6,568 nucleotides of DNA from Oxalobacter sp. (lineage in GTDB: Bacteria > Pseudomonadota > Gammaproteobacteria > Burkholderiales > Burkholderiaceae_D). A program made the position numbers and the translations under genes. Below the pieces are notes generated by a model. That model had not been told where the DNA came from. It worked only from the letters and a program-made list of their open reading frames with translations, and searched no databases. Below, piece by piece: positions 1-5,589 of the stretch (positions within the stretch are counted from its first letter, which is position 1; each line of letters starts with the position of its first letter). Location: positions 1 through 6,568 of the forward strand of contig JAAZED010000101.1 in NCBI GenBank assembly GCA_012512465.1, given 5' to 3'.

Positions 1-63
1 AACTTATCATATCGAATTCAAGGCAGCATTTAATTTGAGGCAATATCGGAGCTACTGTTTTAC

Positions 64-540
64 ATGACTACCAACCTGTCGAGGATCATTCCTCCTGAAA
101 ACATTGTGCTTGATCTTGAAGCAACGGACAAGCAGCAACTCTTTGACAAGGTCGCAGAGCGCTTCGAAAAGCAGTGCGCGCTTCCTGCCGCAACGATTTC
201 TGAAAACCTGCTGGAACGGGAAAAACTCGCGTCAACCGGGCTGGGACACGGCGTTGCCGTACCGCACGGACGTATTGAGGGGCTAAAATCCCCTACCGCT
301 GCGCTGGTCAGGCTGGCTGAGCCGCTTGCGTTTGATTCACCGGATGGCAAGCCGGTAGACCTGATGGTTGTTCTCTTGATTCCTGACAACGTGACGCAAA
401 AACATCTTGAAATACTGTCAGAGATTGCTGAAATGTTTTCAGACGCAGACTTCAGGGATGCGCTTACCCACGAGAAGAGCCCGGCGGCTGTCCATGACAT
501 GCTCATATCGTGGTTACCGGCCCACATGAAAAAAACCTGA
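64..540 (+). CDS. ptsN: PTS EIIA-Ntr protein (nitrogen-regulatory IIA component)
   Basis: A 158-residue cytoplasmic protein covering one PTS EIIA type-2 (fructose/mannitol-like) domain, close in length to E. coli PtsN (163). The phospho-accepting histidine is seen as His68 in GVAVPHGR, preceded by the family's [11 protein letters not shown] stretch at about residues 51-63. A second conserved block, [20 protein letters not shown], lies near residues 104-123. In the family this protein takes phosphate from the PEP-EI-HPr (or EI-Ntr/NPr) chain and acts as a regulator, for example of potassium transport and stress responses, not as a sugar transporter subunit. No EIIB or EIIC is present nearby, which fits a regulatory role. 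It is followed by hprK 25 bases later, so the two are probably co-transcribed. The start at 64 has only a weak GGAG at 48-51. In related genomes rpoN and hpf usually precede it; they would lie outside the window. Confidence 0.95.
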   Translation: MTTNLSRIIPPENIVLDLEATDKQQLFDKVAERFEKQCALPAATISENLLEREKLASTGLGHGVAVPHGRIEGLKSPTAALVRLAEPLAFDSPDGKPVDLMVVLLIPDNVTQKHLEILSEIAEMFSDADFRDALTHEKSPAAVHDMLISWLPAHMKKT

Positions 541-565
541 TCATTCATTCTTACTGCATTTTCAT

Positions 566-1504
566 ATGACCACGCCAAAGACCCTGACCATACAGCGACT
601 TTATACAGAAAACAGAGAGCCTCTGAAGCTGACGTGGTTTGCCGGTCTGGAAGGCGGGGACCGCATGGTATCACCAGGCAGCGCCTCTGCAGCAGACCAG
701 GTTGGACACCTTAACCTGATCCACCCGATGCGCATACAGGTATTCGGCCGGCAGGAAATCAGTTATTACGACCGCCTTTCACCCGAATCACGGGCATACC
801 TGGTTCATGAAATCGTTGACTGCAATCCTCCCGCACTGATTGTTGCCCGCGGCCTTGACGTGCCGCCTGACCTGCATTCCATCTGTAACGAAAATAATAT
901 TCCCCTTTTTACCACCCCCCTGACGGCAGCGGAAATCATTGACTACCTCCGTGTCTACCTGTCAAAGAAACTGGCGCTACGCATCATCATGCACGGTGTT
1001 TTCATGGATGTGCTGGGTGTAGGGGTACTGATCACCGGAGAATCCGGGCTGGGTAAAAGCGAACTGGGGCTGGAACTGATTACCCGTAACCACGGCCTGG
1101 TTGCGGACGATGCCGTGGAATTTGCGCGGATTGCGCCCAACATGATTGAAGGACGCGCCCCCCAGTTATTACAGAATCTGCTTGAGGTTCGCGGACTGGG
1201 CCTCCTGGATATCCGGGCGATTTTCGGGGAAACGGCAGTACGCCGTAAAATGCAGCTCAAACTGATAGTGCACCTCATGCGCAGCCGGCTTGGCGAAGAG
1301 GCAGGCGAACGCCTGCCGGTGATCTCACCCACACAGGAAGTGCTGGGAATACCCATCAGAAAAGTGGTCATTCCCGTTGCTGCCGGCCGCAATATTGCGG
1401 TTATGCTGGAAGCGGCCGTTCGCAATACCATCATGCAGTTGCGCGGATTCAACACTATGGAGGAATTCATGGAACGTCAGCGCCAGGCCATGACGAAAGA
1501 CTGA
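566..1504 (+). CDS. hprK: HPr kinase/phosphorylase
   Basis: A 312-residue bifunctional enzyme that phosphorylates the regulatory serine of HPr with ATP or PPi and removes it by phosphorolysis. An N-terminal domain (about 1-130) is followed by the kinase domain. Visible motifs are His143 in MHGVF, the Walker A loop GESGLGKS at 158-165, the paired aspartates of VADDAVEF (Asp181-Asp182), the family signature [11 protein letters not shown] at 207-217, and the C-terminal [10 protein letters not shown] near 270-279. These cover the known ATP/PPi-binding and catalytic elements, so it should be active. Its substrate HPr is not in the window; in betaproteobacteria ptsH is normally elsewhere. The position between ptsN and rapZ is typical of this class. 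The start matches the family N-terminus (LTIQRLY near residue 7), although the 25 bases before the ATG have no recognisable Shine-Dalgarno. Confidence 0.96.
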   Translation: MTTPKTLTIQRLYTENREPLKLTWFAGLEGGDRMVSPGSASAADQVGHLNLIHPMRIQVFGRQEISYYDRLSPESRAYLVHEIVDCNPPALIVARGLDVPPDLHSICNENNIPLFTTPLTAAEIIDYLRVYLSKKLALRIIMHGVFMDVLGVGVLITGESGLGKSELGLELITRNHGLVADDAVEFARIAPNMIEGRAPQLLQNLLEVRGLGLLDIRAIFGETAVRRKMQLKLIVHLMRSRLGEEAGERLPVISPTQEVLGIPIRKVVIPVAAGRNIAVMLEAAVRNTIMQLRGFNTMEEFMERQRQAMTKD

Positions 1505-1508
1505 TCGG

Positions 1509-1554
1509 GCCTGCCTGCGCAAGTGCGGGCAAGGCGATTGTCGTTTTTGTTTTT
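1509..1554 (+). terminator. Imperfect terminator-like hairpin after hprK
   Basis: Starting five bases after the hprK stop, 1509-1518 can fold onto 1525-1535. The stem is G+C rich, with one T-G wobble and one bulged A, and a loop of about six bases. It is followed by eight mixed bases and then a T-rich run at 1544-1554 (TTTTTGTTTTT). The T-run is further from the stem than in a classical intrinsic terminator, so termination may be partial and some read-through into rapZ is likely. Inferred from sequence only. Confidence 0.4.
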
Positions 1555-1644
1555 AAGAAACGCTGATTAAATGAGTTTGGGAGATGAAGCGCAAGGCAAA
1601 CGGAGCAATTCGTTCACAAAGCCTTTTAATCAGCCTTTCCTTAA
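1553..1644. repeat. 92-bp imperfect inverted repeat in the hprK-rapZ gap
   Basis: The left arm 1553-1571 pairs with the right arm 1625-1644. The inner ten bases are perfect (GCTGATTAAA at 1562-1571 against TTTAATCAGC at 1625-1634). One C/C mismatch, three pairs, one bulged base and five pairs extend them outward. TTAAG occurs as a direct copy at both ends (1553-1557 and 1641-1645). The 53-base interior holds a smaller GTTTG/CAAAC pairing (1575-1579 with 1597-1601). It could be a short non-autonomous element such as a MITE, or a structured leader just upstream of the rapZ ribosome-binding site. The sequence alone does not decide between these. Confidence 0.5.
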
Positions 1645-1655
1645 GTGGACCATCC

Positions 1656-1661
1656 GGGGGA
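1656..1661 (+). promoter_or_regulatory. rapZ ribosome-binding site (decides the start)
   Basis: GGGGGA lies six bases before the ATG at 1668, a good Shine-Dalgarno spacing. The alternative in-frame ATG at 1584 has a GGGAG run that abuts it directly, which is too close to work well. It would also add 28 residues encoded by the inverted repeat that resemble no part of the family. Confidence 0.75.
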
Positions 1662-1667
1662 TTTCCC

Positions 1668-2534
1668 ATGCATATCATCCTCATTACCGGTATTTCAGGT
1701 TCCGGCAAATCCGTTGCATTGAATGTGCTGGAAGATGCCGGTTATTTCTGCGTTGATAACCTGCCCCCCGTTTTACTGCCCAACCTGGTCGAAACCTGCA
1801 TTGAAGAAAAAAAATCGCGCCTGGCTGTTGCGGTCGATTCGCGAAGTGCGCACTCACTTTCCGATCTTCCTGCCACCGTGGAAAAACTTCGCAGTGACGG
1901 ACACCATCTTCAGGTGGTTTTCCTCACGGCAGATACCCACTCCCTCATCAACCGTTTTTCCGAAACCCGGCGAAGCCATCCCCTCGCCCATCGCGCGCCA
2001 TCCAGCCATGACCCCTCAGACCAGCGCACCCTCATGGAAGCCATCCATGCTGAAAGAGAAATGCTGGCAGAGATCCAGTCAATCGCTCACGTCGTCGACA
2101 CATCCCATCTCTCAACGAACAAGCTCCGGGGCTGGATCAAGGAATTTGTCGAAGCGGAGCACAGTACAGACCTGACACTGCATCTGGAATCTTTCGGCTT
2201 CAAGTTTGGTATTCCGCAGGATGCCGACCTGATGTTTGACGTGCGCAGCCTGCCCAATCCGCATTACGATCTGCGCCTGCGCCCGCTCACCGGAAAAGAT
2301 GAGCCGGTCAGACAGTTTCTGGAAGCACAACCCGAAGTCGGTGACCTCCTGACGGATATCCGTCAGTTTGTTGAAAAATGGCTGCCATCTTACAAACGGG
2401 ATCACCGCAGTTACCTGACCGTTGCCCTCGGATGCACAGGGGGTCAGCATCGTTCAGTCTATATGATTGAAGAGCTTGCCAGATACTTCAGCCAATCGGA
2501 AACCGTTCTGGTCCGGCACCGCAATCTTTCCTGA
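1668..2534 (+). CDS. rapZ: RNase adapter / nucleotide-binding protein RapZ (YvcJ family)
   Basis: A 288-residue P-loop protein when started at 1668, close to E. coli RapZ (284). The N-terminal half carries Walker A GISGSGKS at residues 8-15, then the family block GYFCVDNLPPVLLP (25-38), a Walker B-like VAVDSRS (54-60), and VVFLTADTHSLINRFSETRR (83-102). The C-terminal half carries GFKFGIPQDADLMFDVRSLPNP (177-198) and the strongly conserved GCTGGQHRSVYMIE (255-268). In E. coli RapZ guides RNase E to the small RNA GlmZ and thereby tunes glucosamine-6-phosphate synthase; homologues bind nucleotides and second messengers. The protein here ends at HRNLS and lacks the basic KRK tail that helps E. 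coli RapZ bind RNA, so the RNA-adapter role is uncertain. It is linked to ptsN-hprK by position and separated from hprK by a structured 163-base gap. Confidence 0.95.
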   Translation: MHIILITGISGSGKSVALNVLEDAGYFCVDNLPPVLLPNLVETCIEEKKSRLAVAVDSRSAHSLSDLPATVEKLRSDGHHLQVVFLTADTHSLINRFSETRRSHPLAHRAPSSHDPSDQRTLMEAIHAEREMLAEIQSIAHVVDTSHLSTNKLRGWIKEFVEAEHSTDLTLHLESFGFKFGIPQDADLMFDVRSLPNPHYDLRLRPLTGKDEPVRQFLEAQPEVGDLLTDIRQFVEKWLPSYKRDHRSYLTVALGCTGGQHRSVYMIEELARYFSQSETVLVRHRNLS

Positions 2535-2555
2535 AAACAAGACACCTTTTATCGC

Positions 2556-3662
2556 TTATACAATCAGTTTGACACCCTCCAGTAATTTTCTGACTGGTGC
2601 GGGCAATGGCGCATTATCCAGGCCAGCCATGTCATACCAGACATACCGCTCATCCGGCATTTTTCTGGTTGTCTTTGAAAGTGTCATCAGGATGGGGACA
2701 ATATGCAGCCTGAAATGGGTAAACGTATGGATGAATCCCCCAAGCCATTGCAGGGAATCCACATGACCAAATGGCCCAAGGACTTTGTTCAGCATAGCCG
2801 GATGGATATCTGACTCACTGCCCGGCAGTTCAGGCAATGAAAAAAGCCCTCCCCAGATACCCGATGCCGGCCGCTTTTCCAGCAAAACACGGTTCTTATG
2901 TATTGCAACCAGCAGACAGACATGCCGTTCAGGCAATGTTTTCGATGGTTTCCTGACAGGCAGTTCCCTGACTTTGTCCTGCAAAAAAGCATAGCAACAG
3001 GAAGAAAAGGGGCACAAATCGCAGGAAGGCGTTCCCCGCACGCAAATCGTGGCGCCCAGATCCATCAATCCCTGGGTGTACGATTCCAGATCCTGCTCAG
3101 GCAATAACGACTCGGCCAATTGCCACAACCTGTTTTTGACCTTTGTCGCACCCGCGTATTCCTCAATGCCAAAAACCCGGGAAAGCACCCGGATGACATT
3201 GCCATCCAGAATCGCAGCCCGTGTGCCACTGGAAAAAACCGAAATGGCGGCAGCCGTTGAACGTCCGATACCGGGCAATGCCTCGAGTAACGCCGGATCA
3301 ACAGGAAAATGCCCGCCATATTTTTCAACAACAATCTGCGCACAGCGGTGCAGATTACGTGCGCGGGAATAATACCCCAGCCCGCTCCATTGGGCCATGA
3401 CGGCCTCAGCCGGGGCAGATGCCAGCGCGGCCACATCAGGAAAATATGCAAGAAAACGCGCGTAATACGGAATGACAGTGGTTACCTGCGTCTGCTGCAG
3501 CATGATTTCCGAAAGCCATATTCGATAGGCATCCCGTGTCTGCTGCCAGGGGAGCGCATGCCTTCCATGACGTTTCTGCCATGCAATCAACACCCCGGAA
3601 AAATCAAAATCCGGTTGCCGGGCGCTTCTTTTTGATGCCGCTTTTTTATTTGCCGGTTTCAT
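2556..3662 (-). CDS. mutY: A/G-specific adenine DNA glycosylase
   Basis: A 368-residue base-excision repair enzyme that removes adenine mispaired with 8-oxoguanine. Visible elements in order: a basic N-terminal stretch of about 15 residues; the catalytic glutamate Glu52 in SEIMLQQTQV; the helix-hairpin-helix LPGIGRSTAAAI (129-140) with Ser135 where related lyases carry lysine; the catalytic aspartate Asp153 in ILDGNVIRVL; the 4Fe-4S ligands Cys207, Cys214, Cys217 and Cys223 in the canonical C-x6-C-x2-C-x5-C spacing; and a C-terminal NUDIX-like domain from about 246 that reads the 8-oxoG strand. The recognition loop is FTH (314-316, in HTFTHF) where E. coli has FSH, a conservative change. E. 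coli MutY is 350 residues. It converges on rapZ and diverges from lolB, so it is probably transcribed alone. The reading frame is intact and no usual partner gene lies beside it here. Confidence 0.96.
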   Translation of the reverse strand: MKPANKKAASKRSARQPDFDFSGVLIAWQKRHGRHALPWQQTRDAYRIWLSEIMLQQTQVTTVIPYYARFLAYFPDVAALASAPAEAVMAQWSGLGYYSRARNLHRCAQIVVEKYGGHFPVDPALLEALPGIGRSTAAAISVFSSGTRAAILDGNVIRVLSRVFGIEEYAGATKVKNRLWQLAESLLPEQDLESYTQGLMDLGATICVRGTPSCDLCPFSSCCYAFLQDKVRELPVRKPSKTLPERHVCLLVAIHKNRVLLEKRPASGIWGGLFSLPELPGSESDIHPAMLNKVLGPFGHVDSLQWLGGFIHTFTHFRLHIVPILMTLSKTTRKMPDERYVWYDMAGLDNAPLPAPVRKLLEGVKLIV

Positions 3663-3689
3663 AAACAGCCAAAACCTGATATTTTCTTC

Positions 3690-3717
3690 ACCATTGCTGC
3701 CAAGGCCATTGTGTCAA
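3690..3717 (-). promoter_or_regulatory. Candidate sigma70 promoter for mutY
   Basis: On the minus strand a perfect -35 hexamer TTGACA (3712-3717) is followed after 16 bases by AATGGT (3690-3695), a weak -10 that keeps the key second A and final T. It lies about 27 bases before the mutY start in the divergent gap. The -35 is convincing and the -10 is not. Confidence 0.3.
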
Positions 3718-3782
3718 ACCGTATGGTATGACCCGGTTCCCTGTTGAAGCAACCTGATCCTGATTAATAAAGCAGACAGTAT

Positions 3783-4463
3783 ATGGAAAACGCCGTTTTC
3801 GTGCAGATAAAAAAATCCTTATCCGTTCTTTCACGGCTGGTTTTGTGCCTTTCTTTCATTCTGCTTGCCGGATGTGAAACCGGGCCAGCCATTGAAGACG
3901 AAGCAGAACTCCCGGCCAGAATCACCCGAAAATGCAGTGATTCAATGGAAATTTCAGGCCGTGTTTCCATGAACTACACCCTTTCCCGCAACGATAAAAC
4001 CGAATCGCTGCATGGTAAATTTTCCTGGAAGCAGCATCGCGACAAGGCGCACATTGATATCTTCTCCCCTCTCGGACAAACCCTGGCAGTCATTGACATT
4101 TCCCCCGGACAAGCCATCTTTACCGCTTCCGGAAAAATCCCGGTCAGCGCAACCGATGCGGATACCCTGGTTTTCCAGCAGCTTGGCTGGCCGCTGCCCG
4201 TTTCGGGCATGCGCCACTGGCTGCAGGGATGCGCAACCAATACCAGTGGAAAAGCGTTTCAGGCTGATCCGGCCCATCCCGAAGTCACCACACCTGATGG
4301 ATGGCGGATTCACTATGTCAGTTGGAATTCCTTTCAGGAAAACCAACTGGTTCCACGCCGTATTGATATGACCCACACGCCCGCAGCAGATGCGGCGGTC
4401 AGCGAAATCCGGATTCGCCTCATCATTGATGAATGGCTCACAGAAAACGGAAAACAGGATTGA
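3783..4463 (+). CDS. lolB: Outer-membrane lipoprotein LolB
   Basis: A 226-residue lipoprotein precursor. A basic N-region (KK at 10-11, Arg18) and a hydrophobic stretch (about 19-29) lead to the lipobox LAGC, with the lipidated Cys31. The next residue is Glu, not Asp, which fits delivery to the outer membrane. The mature part shows the LolB pattern: ISGRVSMNY (57-65), FSWKQ (80-84), SPLGQTLAVI (95-104), LGWPLPVSGMRHWLQG (134-149), DGWRIHYVSW (172-181), PRRIDM (191-196) and IRLIIDEW (211-218). LolB accepts lipoproteins from the periplasmic carrier LolA and inserts them in the outer membrane. It is somewhat longer than E. coli LolB (207). It ends one base before ispE, which indicates translational coupling. 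No clear Shine-Dalgarno precedes the ATG, so the exact start is slightly uncertain. Confidence 0.92.
   Translation: MENAVFVQIKKSLSVLSRLVLCLSFILLAGCETGPAIEDEAELPARITRKCSDSMEISGRVSMNYTLSRNDKTESLHGKFSWKQHRDKAHIDIFSPLGQTLAVIDISPGQAIFTASGKIPVSATDADTLVFQQLGWPLPVSGMRHWLQGCATNTSGKAFQADPAHPEVTTPDGWRIHYVSWNSFQENQLVPRRIDMTHTPAADAAVSEIRIRLIIDEWLTENGKQD
4456..4459 (+). promoter_or_regulatory. ispE ribosome-binding site (decides the start)
   Basis: AGGA sits inside the last codons of lolB, five bases before the ATG at 4465. This supports 4465 over the in-frame ATG at 4390, which lies deep inside lolB and would add 25 residues absent from the family. Confidence 0.75.
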
Positions 4464-4464
4464 C

Positions 4465-5358
4465 ATGGCACGCACACTGCATCACTGCCCTGCCCCGGCC
4501 AAGCTGAACCTGTTTTTACACATTACCGGTCGCCGGCCTGACGGATATCACCTGCTGCAAACCGTTTTCCAGCTCATTGATTTTGGCGATACCCTGCATT
4601 TCACGTTTCGGGAAGATGGCAATATCTGCCGGGTAACCGCAATCGAAGGCATCCCGGAAAAACAGGATCTCATCGTTCGCGCCGCCCTTCTGCTTCAGCG
4701 CGAAATTTTCCAGCGAACCCGCAAAAAACCAGGCGTGAACATTGCCATCGAAAAACGCCTGCCCGCCGGTGGCGGGCTGGGCGGTGGCTCATCTGACGCA
4801 GCAACCACCCTGATGGCACTCAACCATCTGTGGGAATGCGGACTGAATAAAGAAGAACTCATGCAGATGGGCCTTCAACTCGGCGCGGATATTCCCTTTT
4901 TTATTTTCGGACATAATGCCTTTGCAGAAGGTATCGGGGAAATATTGCGTCCTGTCGATACGCCCGATGGCTGGTTTGTTGTGATCCATCCCAATATTTC
5001 AGTACCAACAGCCGCAATATTTGCATCAAGGGAATTGACAAGAAATACGGAAAGGATCAAAATGTTGGACTTTCCCGGCTATTTGACTGAAAATAGCTTT
5101 TTGGGAAAAAATAATTTGCAGTCTGTTGCTGAAAAACTGTATCCTCCGGTTTCAGAAGCCATTGAGTGGTTAAACAGATATGCAGATGCCAGAATGACCG
5201 GCTCAGGTGCCTGTGTCTTTGCCCGCTTCAACAGTGAGGCTGAAGCAGACAAGGTAGTCAGTAAAATACCTGGGGAATGGAAAGGCTGGAAAGCGAGAGG
5301 ATTACAGATTCATCCGCTTGATGAGATATTAAAAAGGCATCCGGTGGAAAATGATTGA
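4465..5358 (+). CDS. ispE: 4-diphosphocytidyl-2-C-methyl-D-erythritol kinase
   Basis: A 297-residue GHMP-family kinase of the non-mevalonate (MEP) isoprenoid pathway; it phosphorylates the 2-hydroxyl of CDP-methylerythritol with ATP. Visible motifs: catalytic Lys13 in PAPAKLNLFL, GRRPDGYHLLQTVF (22-35) for substrate binding, the glycine-rich ATP loop LPAGGGLGGGSSDAA (99-113), LGADIPFF (139-146) with catalytic Asp142, and the C-terminal GHMP motif MTGSGACVFA (244-253). Length is near E. coli IspE (283). It begins one base after lolB and is followed by tRNA-Gln and prs, an order also common in other proteobacteria. Odd: codon use changes inside the gene. All 11 arginines up to residue 162 use CGN, while 7 of 8 from residue 189 use AGA/AGG, and the 3' third is visibly more A+T rich. 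The reading frame and motifs remain intact on both sides. Confidence 0.95.
   Translation: MARTLHHCPAPAKLNLFLHITGRRPDGYHLLQTVFQLIDFGDTLHFTFREDGNICRVTAIEGIPEKQDLIVRAALLLQREIFQRTRKKPGVNIAIEKRLPAGGGLGGGSSDAATTLMALNHLWECGLNKEELMQMGLQLGADIPFFIFGHNAFAEGIGEILRPVDTPDGWFVVIHPNISVPTAAIFASRELTRNTERIKMLDFPGYLTENSFLGKNNLQSVAEKLYPPVSEAIEWLNRYADARMTGSGACVFARFNSEAEADKVVSKIPGEWKGWKARGLQIHPLDEILKRHPVEND
5035..5063 (+). promoter_or_regulatory. Candidate internal sigma70 promoter inside ispE, facing tRNA-Gln and prs
   Basis: A perfect TTGACA (5035-5040) is followed by a 17-base spacer and CAAAAT (5058-5063, four of six matches to the -10 consensus including A2 and T6), in an A+T-rich part of ispE. It could give extra transcription of the tRNA and prs. 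As far as I recall, E. coli prs also has a promoter inside the ispE gene. Predicted from sequence only. Confidence 0.4.
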
Positions 5359-5395
5359 CAGAGCATCCGGCTTGTCCGGGGTTCAAAAGGTCAGC

Positions 5396-5472
5396 AGGGG
5401 AATCGCCAAGCTGGTTAAGGCACTGGGTTTTGATCCCAGCATGCGAAGGTTCGAATCCTTCTTCCCCTGCCA
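5396..5472 (+). tRNA. tRNA-Gln (anticodon UUG)
   Basis: A complete 77-base cloverleaf. The acceptor stem AGGGGAA (5396-5402) pairs perfectly with TTCCCCT (5462-5468). The D-stem pairs GCC with GGC. The anticodon stem CTGGG/CCCAG (5423-5427 and 5435-5439) closes loop TTTTGAT with anticodon TTG at 5430-5432, which reads CAA/CAG glutamine codons. The T-stem GAAGG/CCTTC (5445-5449 and 5457-5461) closes loop TTCGAAT. The discriminator is G5469 and CCA is encoded at 5470-5472. The first pair is A1:U72, whereas E. coli tRNA-Gln has U1:A72. The leader bases C5395 and G5394 could extend the stem against G73 and C74. It lies 37 bases after ispE and is probably processed from the ispE transcript. Confidence 0.97.
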
Positions 5473-5489
5473 CTTCAATCAAGGTGCCC

Positions 5490-5521
5490 GCCGTCAGGCG
5501 ACCAGAAAACAAGCTGACGGC
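5490..5521 (+). other. Stem-loop 1 in the tRNA-Gln-prs spacer
   Basis: An eight-pair perfect stem, GCCGTCAG (5490-5497) with CTGACGGC (5514-5521), encloses a 16-base purine-rich loop. No T-run follows; the next base begins the second hairpin. It may be an RNA-processing or stability element, or part of an attenuator with the second hairpin. Confidence 0.55.
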
Positions 5522-5564
5522 AAGCCGCATACGGAACTGATCCATTTATGCGGCTTTTGATTTT
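5522..5564 (+). terminator. Stem-loop 2: intrinsic terminator or attenuator before prs
   Basis: A ten-pair perfect stem, AAGCCGCATA (5522-5531) with TATGCGGCTT (5547-5556), has an inner GGA/TCC pairing (5533-5535 with 5541-5543). It is followed by a T-rich tract (TTGATTTT, 5557-5564). This has the form of an intrinsic terminator for the lolB-ispE-tRNA transcript. As prs begins only 26 bases later with no convincing promoter between, partial read-through or attenuation of prs is likely. Confidence 0.6.
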
Positions 5565-5580
5565 GTAACGAGACTATCGC

Positions 5581-5585
5581 AGGAA
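5581..5585 (+). promoter_or_regulatory. prs ribosome-binding site
   Basis: AGGAA lies four bases before the prs ATG at 5590, in unstructured sequence just after stem-loop 2. It supports the chosen start. Confidence 0.7.
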
Positions 5586-5589
5586 TTCC

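Noticed and set aside
35..63. TTGAGG with TTTTAC as a promoter before ptsN
   Set aside because: The -10 is poor and would lie directly against the start codon; ptsN is more likely transcribed from upstream genes outside the window.
60..674. Minus-strand 204-residue reading frame opposite ptsN
   Set aside because: It is low-complexity and serine-rich, lies antisense to a clear ptsN and runs into hprK; no family motif is visible.
955..1470. Minus-strand 171-residue reading frame opposite hprK
   Set aside because: Serine/arginine-rich shadow of the hprK codons with no recognisable domain.
1584..1667. 28-residue N-terminal extension of RapZ from the ATG at 1584
   Set aside because: It is encoded by the inverted repeat, its GGGAG abuts the ATG, and the family starts at MHIILITG, which has a well-spaced GGGGGA.
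2535..2555. Bidirectional terminator between rapZ and mutY
   Set aside because: The 21-base gap contains no inverted repeat or T-run suitable for either strand.
3744..3771. TTGAAG and AATAAA with a 16-base spacer before lolB
   Set aside because: Both hexamers are four-to-five of six matches at best and the start would leave almost no leader before the ATG; too weak to annotate.
4390..4464. 25-residue N-terminal extension of IspE
   Set aside because: It lies inside lolB in another frame; the ATG at 4465 has an AGGA at good spacing and matches the family start.
5355..5360. Perfect TTGACA overlapping the ispE stop, as a promoter for tRNA-Gln
   Set aside because: No acceptable -10 hexamer occurs 15-19 bases downstream; the region is GGGG-rich.
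5258..5545. Minus-strand 95-residue reading frame containing EEGFEPSHAGIKTQCLNQ
   Set aside because: This is the well-known false protein made by translating the antisense of a tRNA gene; it overlaps tRNA-Gln and the ispE end.
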